NCBI GenBank assembly: GCA_021777835.1
Contig: JAJYDC010000001.1
Span: 1 to 64,000, forward strand
Direction of reading: 5' to 3'
Origin: Bacteroidota bacterium
GTDB taxonomy: Bacteria > Bacteroidota > Ignavibacteria > Ignavibacteriales > Ignavibacteriaceae
DNA: 64,000 bases
Under the pieces are notes generated by a model. The model was not told the origin of the DNA. It saw nothing but the letters and a program-made list of their open reading frames with translations, and made no database searches. Shown piece after piece: positions 9,263-18,240 of the stretch. Position 1 is the first letter of the stretch, and each line of letters begins with the position of its first letter. The translations under genes and the position numbers were made by a program.

Positions 9263-9570
9263 TAAGAAACCTCTTAATAATTATTGGTTAACAATCAGTG
9301 GGCTCAAAAATATATCATTATTATTTATTTTCATAATGGAAATATTTCTTCAAATGATGCCGGCACTAAATAATTTCTAGCAGCATGTTCAAATGTAAAG
9401 GATATTATATCCTAGCTTAAAGTAAATGCTGCAAATAATTTGTACAATAAGAGGAGTTGAAGTATTTTTCAACATCCATATGAAGGAATCCTTGTGATAG
9501 GTAATTATTATTATAATTAAATTATCGATTGGTATAAAAATAGAATTAAAAAATATATAATTGAGCTTGC
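9263..9570. other. Divergent intergenic region with a 15-bp palindrome
   Basis: This region of about 308 bp separates the divergent peptide transporter and glycerate kinase genes and must hold both promoters. AGGATATTATATCCT at 9399-9413 is a perfect palindrome around a central T, a plausible operator. AAGGAATCCTT (9484-9494) is a shorter one. I could not fix -35/-10 elements. Confidence 0.4.
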
Positions 9571-10698
9571 ATGAAAATTCTAATTGCTCCAAATAGTTTT
9601 AAGGAATGTGCGGATTCAGTCTCAATTGCGAATCTATTTTTAAATAATTTAAGAAGTCAAAAAAGAGTCACTTTGATTTCTAAACCTATCTCGGACGGGG
9701 GAGACGGGTTCTTAACTGTTTGTATTAAGAACTTCGGATTGGATATAATCTCCTATAAAGTTCCTTTACCTTTTGGCAGAAGGTTAATCGATTGTGAGGT
9801 TGGTTATAGCAAAAGTGATAAGAAAATATTTATTGAGTCTGCTAATTGTGTCGGATTAAAATTAATTCCAAGCAACAAGAGGCATCCTCTTTTAATAAAT
9901 TCAAGAGCAATGGGAATTTTATTACAAAATATTATTTCCGATATAAAGGCGGGGAAAATATTTGTTGATAAAGTAATAATCGGCATCGGCGGTACCGGAA
10001 CCAATGATATGGGGATTGGTATGCTTTCCGAATTTGGATTAAAGCTTATTGATTCAAAAGGTATAAAGATCATACCTATTCCTGGATATTTTGGTTTAGT
10101 GAAAGAAATGGTTTGGGAAGAAATAAATTTACCTTTTCAAATTGATATAATTTCAGATGTGAACAATCATCTGCTAGGAGCTTTTGGTGCTTCGAAAACT
10201 TTTGGAAGGCAAAAAGGTTTAACCGGAAATGAAATTAAAATAGCCGAGAAAGGCTTTTCTAATATTATTAAAATAATTGGAAAACAAAGATTATCTACAA
10301 TTCCCAAATTTATTTCAGGTGCCGGCGGAGGTTTGGCTGCCGGATTTCAAATATTTATGAATTCAAATATAATTTATTCAGATAAGTTTATTTCAAGTAA
10401 TCTAGGAATAAAAAAAGGTACCGGGTATTCTGCCGTAATTACAGCCGAAGGTTTGTTTGATAAACAGAGCTTTATGAATAAAGCCACAGGCACAATCATA
10501 AGAAGATTTGCTGAGACAGGTACAAAGATATTTCTAGTCTGCGGTATTTTGGATAAAACGATAAAAGGTGAACTGCCGGGAAATGCATATCCAGTTGAAC
10601 TATCAAAATATTTCAAGAGTAAGAGTGATTCTATAAAATATTATAAAGAGGGAATCAGACTGGCATGTGAAGAAATAAAAAGTGTATTAAAATATTGA
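9571..10698 (+). CDS. glxK: Glycerate kinase (GlxK/GarK family)
   Basis: This family phosphorylates D-glycerate to 2-phosphoglycerate, feeding glyoxylate or serine-derived carbon to glycolysis. The 375-residue protein matches the family length and carries MKILIAPNSFKEC at the start, SDGGDGF near residue 45, the glycine-rich IGIGGTGTNDMGIGMLSEF near 140 and GAGGGLAAGFQIF near 250. No glycerate dehydrogenase, aldolase or permease is adjacent. The start has no obvious ribosome binding site. Confidence 0.92.
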   Translation: MKILIAPNSFKECADSVSIANLFLNNLRSQKRVTLISKPISDGGDGFLTVCIKNFGLDIISYKVPLPFGRRLIDCEVGYSKSDKKIFIESANCVGLKLIPSNKRHPLLINSRAMGILLQNIISDIKAGKIFVDKVIIGIGGTGTNDMGIGMLSEFGLKLIDSKGIKIIPIPGYFGLVKEMVWEEINLPFQIDIISDVNNHLLGAFGASKTFGRQKGLTGNEIKIAEKGFSNIIKIIGKQRLSTIPKFISGAGGGLAAGFQIFMNSNIIYSDKFISSNLGIKKGTGYSAVITAEGLFDKQSFMNKATGTIIRRFAETGTKIFLVCGILDKTIKGELPGNAYPVELSKYFKSKSDSIKYYKEGIRLACEEIKSVLKY

Positions 10699-10868
10699 AT
10701 ATATATATTAAATCCAGTCTAATAGTGATCAATCTACAATAAACTGTAATTCTGACAGAAGTTGGCAACCCTTCTTAAGTCAAATTGGTATCATTTTATT
10801 ATAAAATAGAAATTGTTATTTTACCTTTGAATCTTTTCTAATTATTCTTCGCGGAAGGTATTTTGTCG

Positions 10869-11558
10869 ATGAAAAAGGAATTATTGATTTTCGGTGCAGG
10901 AGGAGCATTGGGGAAAGTGGCTTCGGAAGTATTTATTAAAAAGGATTACGATAAAATATTTCTATTTGGCTCTAAAGCAGAAGTTAAAAGCAAAAACAAG
11001 CAAGTTGAAACAGTAAATGTTAACAACTTAAGTTTGGAAGCGAACGTTGTCGATGCTTTTAAGTCGGTCACGCCGGGAAAAGATAAAATCTTTTTTCTTT
11101 TTAACACAATCGGAGGTTATTCCGGCGGGAAAAATATATGGGAAACAGAATTAAATGATTTTGAAAATATGTTCAAATTGAATTTAATGACAAGTTTTTT
11201 AATTGCTAAACATTTTTCTCTTTTAGTTAAGAATTCAGCTGCCGGTTCGATTTTAATTACTGCTGCCCTTACGGGCATAAACCCAGATGCCAAAAAGGCG
11301 GCATACGGTGCATCAAAAGCAGCTTTAATTCATCTTGTAAAAACATTAGCTTTGGAAGGTAAAGAAATTAGGTTAACTGCAAATGCTATTGCACCTTTTG
11401 TTATTGACACTCCGGCAAACCGCAAGTGGATGAAAGGCAATTATGATGGTTTTGTTAAACCTGCAGAAATCGGTGAGTTAGTTAATGGAATATTCAATAA
11501 TTTTAATTTCATTAACGGAAATATAATTCAGCTTGCTGATAGATTTAGTGTTGAGTAA
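10869..11558 (+). CDS. Short-chain dehydrogenase/reductase
   Basis: This is an NAD(P)-binding Rossmann protein of the SDR superfamily. It has GAGGALGK near the N-terminus as the cofactor glycine motif and YGASKAA as the Tyr-x-x-x-Lys catalytic pair. The usual catalytic serine position reads ITAALTG, so an active serine is not evident there. The compact size (229 residues from ATG) and the start LLIFGAGGALG recall dihydropteridine-reductase-like SDRs, but the substrate is unknown. A TTG at 10863 is an alternative start; AAGG (10855-10858) is 4 bases before TTG and 10 before ATG. Confidence 0.85.
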   Translation: MKKELLIFGAGGALGKVASEVFIKKDYDKIFLFGSKAEVKSKNKQVETVNVNNLSLEANVVDAFKSVTPGKDKIFFLFNTIGGYSGGKNIWETELNDFENMFKLNLMTSFLIAKHFSLLVKNSAAGSILITAALTGINPDAKKAAYGASKAALIHLVKTLALEGKEIRLTANAIAPFVIDTPANRKWMKGNYDGFVKPAEIGELVNGIFNNFNFINGNIIQLADRFSVE

Positions 11559-11584
11559 AAATAATTTTTAATTTAGGAGATAAG

Positions 11585-12037
11585 ATGAGCTTAAAAGAGA
11601 AAATAAATGAAGACTTAAAAAATGCTATGAAATCAGGCGATAAGATACGGCTTGAAACAATCCGTTCAATACGCGCTTTGATTTTAGAATTTGAGAAAAG
11701 CGGAATCGGCAAGGAATTAAATACCGAAGAAGAAATAAAAATGCTAAGTACCGCAGCAAAAAAAAGGAAAGATTCTATTGAACAGTTTAGAAACGGCGGC
11801 AGAGAAGAACTAGCAAAAAAGGAAGAATCCGAATTAAAAATACTACAGGAATATCTTCCGAAGCAATTATCTGATGAGGAAATCCAGTCAGAGATCAGAA
11901 TAATTGCCGAATCATTAGGTGCAAAAACAAAGGATGATTTTCCAAAGCTTATGCCTCAAGTAATGAAGAGCATGAAGGGAAAAGCAGACGGGAAAATTGT
12001 TAAAGCAGCAGTTGAAAAATATTTGGGGATAAATTGA
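11585..12037 (+). CDS. yqeY: GatB/YqeY domain protein
   Basis: The 150-residue protein is the stand-alone YqeY form related to the tail domain of the GatB amidotransferase subunit, which touches tRNA. It begins LKEKINEDLKNAMKSGDKIR and ends with the KGKADGKIV segment typical of the family. Its cellular role is unsettled; tRNA-dependent amidation is suggested only by homology. AGGAG stands 6 bases before the ATG. Its stop codon overlaps the cvpA start (TTGA), so it heads a coupled yqeY-cvpA-mutS2 operon. Confidence 0.93.
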   Translation: MSLKEKINEDLKNAMKSGDKIRLETIRSIRALILEFEKSGIGKELNTEEEIKMLSTAAKKRKDSIEQFRNGGREELAKKEESELKILQEYLPKQLSDEEIQSEIRIIAESLGAKTKDDFPKLMPQVMKSMKGKADGKIVKAAVEKYLGIN

Positions 12038-12555
12038 ATCTACTTGATTATATTATCATAGCTATTGCCTTAATCGGCTTTATACTTGGATTTAAGGACG
12101 GATTTATTCGTAAAGTAATAGGATTTATAGGATTTTGTCTTGCTATTTATCTTGCAGCAAAATTTTCGGTCAGCTTTGGAAAAATTGTTGAAAATATTTC
12201 AGGTATAGAGCTATACCTGTCCGAGATTATCGCTGGTATATTAATATTTATTGTAGTTATGGCTCTTACATCATTAATTAAAAGAATAATACATCCTTTT
12301 GATAAGGTAAATGGATTAGTAAACCAAATTGTAGGCGGGGCTATAGGAACAATCCAAATTATGTTTTTCTTGAGCGCAGTATTTTTCCTTTTGAATATTT
12401 TTAATGCTCCTTCCAAGAGTTCAATTAAAGGCTCTATCTTTTACCATAGAGTTTTTAATATTATTCCTGATACTATCAATTATCTGAATAATTACACACC
12501 CGAAACAAAAAAGATATTCAAAGACTATTTCAATGAAAAAGATTCCGTAAAATGA
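12034..12555 (+). CDS. cvpA: CvpA family membrane protein
   Basis: CvpA-type proteins are small inner membrane proteins linked to colicin V production and envelope homeostasis. The 173-residue protein has four hydrophobic segments and the family start LLDYIIIAIALIGFILGFKD. The start is TTG in a TTGA overlap with yqeY, with GGGGAT as ribosome binding site. It overlaps mutS2 by ATGA. The cvpA-mutS2 neighbourhood recurs in many bacteria (established for Firmicutes), supporting this identification. Confidence 0.9.
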   Translation: MNLLDYIIIAIALIGFILGFKDGFIRKVIGFIGFCLAIYLAAKFSVSFGKIVENISGIELYLSEIIAGILIFIVVMALTSLIKRIIHPFDKVNGLVNQIVGGAIGTIQIMFFLSAVFFLLNIFNAPSKSSIKGSIFYHRVFNIIPDTINYLNNYTPETKKIFKDYFNEKDSVK

Positions 12556-14900
12556 TATCAACTTCTGCCTTAGAAAAGTTAGAATTTCAAAAAGTCCTTC
12601 AATATATCTCCAGATATTGCATTACGGAAAATGGGAAGAAAAATGTATCCCATCTAATTCCAACAGAAAATATTTCTCAAGCTACTGCTGAGGGAAACTT
12701 AGTAACTGAAGCTAAGGAAATTTTAATTAAAAACATTCAGCCCCCAATCGAATACATAACCGATTTAAACGAATCATTATCTCAAAGCAATATTGAAGGT
12801 GCTCTGATAGAAAGCAAGAAGATATTAGAAATTTTACATCTAGCTATTATTTCAAGAAACCTAAGTGCTTATTTAAAAAGTAATTCTGAAACATCACCTG
12901 AACTATCAAAATTATCGAATTGGCTTTTCACCGATAAACTTTTTGAGTATTCGATTAAAAAAATTATTAATGAAAACGGTGAGGTTAATGATAATGCAAG
13001 CGTAAAACTTTCCGAACTTAGAAACGAAATTCGCAGGACAAACGATGAGCTAATCAAATCAGTAAACCGGATCATAAAATCATTAAAAGAGAAAGAAATT
13101 GTAAGGGAAGATTACCTTACTTTGAGGGATGGAAGAATTGTGATACCGGTTAAGGCTGAACATAAAAGGCATATCAGAGGATTCATCCATTCTGAATCTT
13201 CTACCGGTCAAACTGTTTATATTGAGCCTGAGGAAACTTTAGAGTTGAATAATGAAATCGTTTCTCTATCCTTTGCAGAAAGAAGGGAAATTGAAAGACT
13301 TTTAAGAGAGCTTACAAAGCGTATAGGGGAAGTGTCCAAAGAATTGAAGACTTCGCTTGAAAATATTTCCTATATTGATACTGTTTTTGCCAGAGCTCAC
13401 TATTCAATAGAAGTTATGGGAGCATTTCCGCAATTAGATAATAATAAGGAATTTAAGATAATAGAAGCCCGTCATCCGCTACTTCTAAAAAAATATAGTA
13501 AAGAAAAAACAGTACCGTTAAATGTTTCTGTAGCTGATAAGAAAGTTATACTAATTACCGGACCAAATGCAGGTGGAAAGACAGTTGTCTTAAAAAGCGT
13601 TGGTCTTTTAGTATTACTTGTGCAAACAGGGATTCATATTCCGTGCAGTCCGGATTCAAATTTTCATTTCTTCAAAAATGTTTTGCTTGATATCGGTGAT
13701 CAACAATCTATTGAGGATGATCTTTCAACGTTTAGTTCCCATCTTTCTAACATAAATGAGATATTGCGAACAGCGGACAAAGACACTTTGGTACTATTAG
13801 ATGAGGTAGGTACGGGCACAGATCCAGCAGAAGGGTCAGCATTAGCATCAGCAACATTAATTTGTTTAAGAGACAAGAACGCAATCGTTTTTGCAACTAC
13901 ACATCATGGCAATCTTAAACTCATTGCAAACGACCTTGAAGGATTTGAAAACGCGGCTATGGAATTTGATACTGAGAATTTGAAACCGACCTATTTATTT
14001 AAGCAAGGGATTCCGGGATCAAGCTACGCTTTTGAAGTTGCGAAAAGAATAGGGTTGGAAGAATCATTTATTAGTCTTGCCGCGGAATACCTTGATCCGG
14101 ATAAGCACAAAGTTGAAGAATTTCTCGTAGATATAGAGACGAAGTCCAGAAAACTTGAAGAAAAGCTAAAAAAAATAGATATTGAAAATAGTCGTCTAAG
14201 CGGACTTACAAAGTTATATAAAGAGAACATTGACAAGCTCAATAAGGATAAGAAACAGATTCTAAGAGATTCTAAGCAGGAAGCAGATATTTATTTAAAG
14301 GATGTTAACCGGCAAATAGAAAAGGTTATTAAAGAATTAAAAGAAACAAATGCAAAGCAGGAATCTATAAAGGCAACACAGAATCTTGTCAAGGACTTGA
14401 AGGAAAAAAATAAAAAACTATTTGTAGATGATATTGATTTGAATCCAGAAAGTTATAATTTTGAAGTAGGTAATATTGTAAATATAAAGGATACTCAGAC
14501 TTTAGGCGAGATTATAGATTTTTCACATGATAAAAAGAAAGCTATAATAAAAGTTGGATCTATTAAAATTCAGGCAGCACTTGCAAACTTAATCATAGCT
14601 AAAAAGGATAACAGAAAGACTGAGAATTTTGACTCATATAGTTACAAATCTGAGCAGGCAAATATTAGATTGGATATAAGAGGCGAACGTTCTGATGCAG
14701 CCGAGTTTGAGGTAATAAAATTTATAGATAATGCATATTCTTCCGGATTAGAAAGAATAGAGATTCTGCACGGGAAAGGCACCGGAGCTTTGAAAAAAAC
14801 AGTTATTGAAATATTAAAGCATCACGAAAGAGTAAAAAAATATTATTTTGCTCCAATAGAATTCGGTGGCGAAGGAATAACAATAGCTGAATTAAGCTAA
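12552..14900 (+). CDS. mutS2: Endonuclease MutS2 / ribosome-rescue ATPase
   Basis: MutS2 is a MutS-like ATPase with a C-terminal Smr domain. It was described as a suppressor of recombination and, in Bacillus, as a splitter of collided ribosomes. The 782-residue protein has the clamp/lever region to about 300, Walker A GPNAGGKT at 337-344, Walker B with LVLLDEVGTGTDP, a charged coiled coil (about 515-620), a KOW-like segment (about 635-690), and Smr with LDIRGER and the HGKGTGAL loop near 745. No mismatch-recognition domain I is present, as expected for MutS2. It shares a quality-control theme with the nearby rqcH, but the genes are not co-transcribed. Confidence 0.95.
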   Translation: MISTSALEKLEFQKVLQYISRYCITENGKKNVSHLIPTENISQATAEGNLVTEAKEILIKNIQPPIEYITDLNESLSQSNIEGALIESKKILEILHLAIISRNLSAYLKSNSETSPELSKLSNWLFTDKLFEYSIKKIINENGEVNDNASVKLSELRNEIRRTNDELIKSVNRIIKSLKEKEIVREDYLTLRDGRIVIPVKAEHKRHIRGFIHSESSTGQTVYIEPEETLELNNEIVSLSFAERREIERLLRELTKRIGEVSKELKTSLENISYIDTVFARAHYSIEVMGAFPQLDNNKEFKIIEARHPLLLKKYSKEKTVPLNVSVADKKVILITGPNAGGKTVVLKSVGLLVLLVQTGIHIPCSPDSNFHFFKNVLLDIGDQQSIEDDLSTFSSHLSNINEILRTADKDTLVLLDEVGTGTDPAEGSALASATLICLRDKNAIVFATTHHGNLKLIANDLEGFENAAMEFDTENLKPTYLFKQGIPGSSYAFEVAKRIGLEESFISLAAEYLDPDKHKVEEFLVDIETKSRKLEEKLKKIDIENSRLSGLTKLYKENIDKLNKDKKQILRDSKQEADIYLKDVNRQIEKVIKELKETNAKQESIKATQNLVKDLKEKNKKLFVDDIDLNPESYNFEVGNIVNIKDTQTLGEIIDFSHDKKKAIIKVGSIKIQAALANLIIAKKDNRKTENFDSYSYKSEQANIRLDIRGERSDAAEFEVIKFIDNAYSSGLERIEILHGKGTGALKKTVIEILKHHERVKKYYFAPIEFGGEGITIAELS

Positions 14901-14936
14901 TTTTTAATAATTTCGGGAATACAATTAAGGTCAATT

Positions 14937-16433
14937 TTGTTTAATAAAATTTTAATTGCCAATCGGGGTGAAATTGCAGTTCGAATTATCCGTGCTTGCA
15001 AGGAATTAGGCATTAAATCAGCTGCAATATATTCAGCTGCAGATAAAACATCTCTTCATACAAGACTAGCAGACGAAGCGTATTTGATAGGTGAGTCTAT
15101 TGTTTCGGAATCTTACCTTAATAAAAATAAAATCATTGATTTAGCCAAAAAGATTAAAGCGGACGCAATTCATCCAGGTTATGGTTTTTTTTCTGAAAAT
15201 GCTGACTTTATAAAATCAGTTGAGATTGCAGGAATCGAATTTATTGGTCCATCATCTAATTCGGTGAAAATGATGGGGAGTAAAACCGAAGCAAGAAAGA
15301 TAATGAATTTCCATGGCGTACCGATAGTACCAGGTACAACTCAGCCGATTGTTTCATTAGAGGAGGGAATTAAATCAGCGATAGAAATCGGATTTCCGGT
15401 GCTGCTAAAAGCAGTAAGCGGCGGCGGCGGTAAAGGAATGAGAAAGATTTCTTCAGTTGACGAATTTGAAAATGCTTATGAAGCTACACAAAGAGAAGCA
15501 TTAAAGGCTTTTGGTAATGCCGACATTTATATTGAGAAATTTATTGAACACCCTAAACATATTGAAGTTCAAATTATAGGTGATAAACACGGTAATTACG
15601 TTCATTTATTTGAAAGAGAATGTTCTGTACAGAGAAGGCATCAGAAAATAATTGAAGAGGCACCTTCTTCGTTTATTGATTCAAAAACAAGGAATAAAAT
15701 TACTGAAGCAGCAATTAATGCAGCAAAAGCATGTAATTATTTTAATGCTGGCACAATTGAAATGTTAATGGACAAGAACCATAATTTCTATTTTCTCGAA
15801 ATGAATACTAGGCTGCAGGTTGAACATCCGGTAACTGAATTAATATCCGGAATAGATTTAGTCAAAGAACAAATTAGTATTGCTGCCGGAGAAAAACTTT
15901 CTTTTAGCCAAAAGGATTTAAAGATTAATGGGCATGCGATAGAGTGTAGAATTTATGCTGAAGATCCTGTTAATAATTTTCTCCCGTCGACAGGCGTTTT
16001 GAATGAATATACCCAACCCAATGGACCAGGGGTAAGGATAGACGGTGGGTTTGATGCCGGCTCAGAGATTACAATTTATTATGATCCGTTGATTGCTAAA
16101 GTAATTTGCTGGTCTAATGATAGAGCAGGTGCAATAAGCCGGATTAATAGAGCACTTTCAGAATTTCACATATCAGGAATAATAACTAATATACTATTTC
16201 TGCAAAGTATTTTAAGGCATAAGAAATTTGTGGATGGGACATTCGACATTAACTTTATAGAATCTGAACTGAATTCACTTTTATCATTTGAAAATCAAAT
16301 AGATAATAAGGATTTAACAGATGCAGCAATAGTATTTACCGCGCTTATAAAAAACAGCGGGTACTCAAATAATAATGGACATAACCCTAGCTTAAAAACA
16401 AATAACAAATGGACAGACTTAAGCTATGAATGA
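14937..16433 (+). CDS. accC: Biotin carboxylase subunit of an acyl-CoA or pyruvate carboxylase
   Basis: This ATP-grasp enzyme carboxylates biotin on the carrier protein encoded next. The 498-residue protein begins FNKILIANRGEIAVRIIRAC, has the glycine-rich ATP loop GGGGKGMR near residue 162 and the metal/bicarbonate segment EMNTRLQVEHPVTE near 290, then a C-terminal biotin carboxylase domain. The start is TTG, six bases after AAGG. The extra C-terminal 50 residues over E. coli AccC (449) suggest a propionyl/methylcrotonyl/pyruvate-type subunit. No carboxyltransferase gene is adjacent, so the substrate is undetermined. Confidence 0.9.
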   Translation: MFNKILIANRGEIAVRIIRACKELGIKSAAIYSAADKTSLHTRLADEAYLIGESIVSESYLNKNKIIDLAKKIKADAIHPGYGFFSENADFIKSVEIAGIEFIGPSSNSVKMMGSKTEARKIMNFHGVPIVPGTTQPIVSLEEGIKSAIEIGFPVLLKAVSGGGGKGMRKISSVDEFENAYEATQREALKAFGNADIYIEKFIEHPKHIEVQIIGDKHGNYVHLFERECSVQRRHQKIIEEAPSSFIDSKTRNKITEAAINAAKACNYFNAGTIEMLMDKNHNFYFLEMNTRLQVEHPVTELISGIDLVKEQISIAAGEKLSFSQKDLKINGHAIECRIYAEDPVNNFLPSTGVLNEYTQPNGPGVRIDGGFDAGSEITIYYDPLIAKVICWSNDRAGAISRINRALSEFHISGIITNILFLQSILRHKKFVDGTFDINFIESELNSLLSFENQIDNKDLTDAAIVFTALIKNSGYSNNNGHNPSLKTNNKWTDLSYE

Positions 16434-16926
16434 GATTATCGTTACGTTAGGTGATCAAAAAAGGGAAGTAAAGATTTTAAGTGAATCCGTTGTAATGCTT
16501 GACGGGAAAGAAAATGAATATGATTTAATAATTCTTGATTCAAATTCATACTTAATTAAGTTTAAAAAAAAGGTTTATAAGGTTTCAGTTAGCAGGTTGG
16601 AGAACAATAAATTTTCAATAATGATCGATGGTTTTGTATTTGAAACAATAGCAAGAACCGGGTTAGAAGAAAAAGCTAGTGCAATTATTGGGCTGAGAAC
16701 GCATATTAAACATAAAACAGATGTAAAAGCACCGATGCCGGGGATGATATTAAAAATATTAAGAACTCAAGGTGAGAAGATATCACAAGGAGAAACAGTA
16801 GTCATATTAGAAGCAATGAAAATGGAGAATGACTTACGATCACCTTCAACGGGAACAATTAAAGATGTTTTTGTACATTCAGGTGATAAGGTAGAAAAAG
16901 GGGCAATGTTATTTTCAATAGAGTAG
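16426..16926 (+). CDS. Biotin carboxyl carrier protein
   Basis: The C-terminal 70 residues form a biotinyl domain with APMPGMI and the biotinylation motif EAMKMEN, the target lysine being Lys132. The N-terminal 95 residues form a beta-rich region like the BT domain of acyl-CoA carboxylase alpha chains, so this pair looks like a propionyl-CoA-carboxylase-type alpha subunit divided into two proteins. The gene overlaps the biotin carboxylase gene by 8 bases, giving tight coupling. Confidence 0.9.
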   Translation: MNEIIVTLGDQKREVKILSESVVMLDGKENEYDLIILDSNSYLIKFKKKVYKVSVSRLENNKFSIMIDGFVFETIARTGLEEKASAIIGLRTHIKHKTDVKAPMPGMILKILRTQGEKISQGETVVILEAMKMENDLRSPSTGTIKDVFVHSGDKVEKGAMLFSIE

Positions 16927-16986
16927 AATTTGGGCGTTTTTAAATAATTAATATATGTTCAATTAACAAAATATCAAGGAGGTATC

Positions 16987-18225
16987 GTGAAAGTAACAGT
17001 AATTACTTTCGTAATTTTTGCCACCATAGGACTACAATCAGTTTTTGCGGGTGGATTTCAGCTTAACGAGCAAAACGCAAGAGCAATGGCAATGGGCGGC
17101 GCATTTACCGCAGTATCGAATGATCCTTCAGCAATTTATTTCAACGCTGCCGGGTTAACACAACTTAGCGGAATCAACATTATGCTTGGTACTACATTGA
17201 TAGCACCTACTTTTTCATTTAGAGGCGTTAGCCCGTCAATTCATGAATACGATGCAGCTAAACAAACTTTTTTCCCTACACACTTCTTTGCCTCTTATAA
17301 TTATAATAAAGATTTAGCATTTGGTCTTGGATTCGATAGCCCTTTCGGTCTTGCTTCCAAATGGGATCCAGATTGGGTGGGAAAATATTTAGCCATTGAA
17401 ACTAAGTTGCAGACATTTACGATTTCTCCTGTCGTGGCTTATAATGTACTTGATAATCTTTCAGTTAGCGCAGGACTTGTATATAGTTTTGCTACGGTAA
17501 CTATCTCTCAAAAATCTCCGCAGACTCCGTTTACAGGCGATGCTTTTACAACATTAACCGGAAAGGATAATTCTGCTTGGGGATATAGTTTAGGAGCCAT
17601 GTACAAACCAATTGATGGATTATCAATCGGCGTGTCTTTTCACAGTCAAGTCAAATATCATTTTAAGGGAACAGCATCGACAATTGGCGCTGCACAACTC
17701 GCTTCACAGCTACCAAACGGTAATATTTCAGCAAATTTAACTACACCGATTAATTTAGCATTTGGAGTCGCCTATCAGGTTCTACCTCAATTATTATTAT
17801 CAGCTGACTATCAATATGTAGGATGGTCAAGTTATGATAGCTTAACAGTTGATTTTTCATCACCAAATATGGTAAAATCTTCTCCGCGTCTTTATGATAA
17901 TTCTTTTATCCTCCGCTTCGGAGCAGAATATGGGTTAACCCAAGACCTTAAAGTGCGCGCAGGTATTTATTATGACAAGGACCCGGTAAAAGCTCAATAC
18001 TTAAATCCTTCTTTACCGGATGCAGACCGTCTCGGGTTTAGTTTCGGTCTCGGTTATAAACTAATGAATAATTTCAATATTGACGCTGCTTACTTGTTTA
18101 TTAGAGGAAAGCAGATGACAATTACTAATTCTCTAGAGAATTATGCTGCTGGAATTTCTCCGTTTAATGGAACTTACAATACAGCCGCTAATTTAGTGTC
18201 ATTAACACTATCATATAGTTTATAA
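16987..18225 (+). CDS. OmpP1/FadL-type outer membrane transport protein
   Basis: FadL-family barrels let hydrophobic compounds such as long-chain fatty acids enter through the outer membrane. The 412-residue protein has a signal peptide cut after about VFAGG, followed by the family plug start GGFQLNEQNARAMAMGGAFT and NDPSAIYFNAAGL, then alternating barrel strands to the terminal SLTLSYSL. The start is GTG with a full AAGGAGGT ribosome binding site. A GDSL-type lipoprotein follows 15 bases on, suggesting joint lipid or ester capture. Confidence 0.92.
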   Translation: MKVTVITFVIFATIGLQSVFAGGFQLNEQNARAMAMGGAFTAVSNDPSAIYFNAAGLTQLSGINIMLGTTLIAPTFSFRGVSPSIHEYDAAKQTFFPTHFFASYNYNKDLAFGLGFDSPFGLASKWDPDWVGKYLAIETKLQTFTISPVVAYNVLDNLSVSAGLVYSFATVTISQKSPQTPFTGDAFTTLTGKDNSAWGYSLGAMYKPIDGLSIGVSFHSQVKYHFKGTASTIGAAQLASQLPNGNISANLTTPINLAFGVAYQVLPQLLLSADYQYVGWSSYDSLTVDFSSPNMVKSSPRLYDNSFILRFGAEYGLTQDLKVRAGIYYDKDPVKAQYLNPSLPDADRLGFSFGLGYKLMNNFNIDAAYLFIRGKQMTITNSLENYAAGISPFNGTYNTAANLVSLTLSYSL

Positions 18226-18240
18226 TTTAGAAAAGGATAA

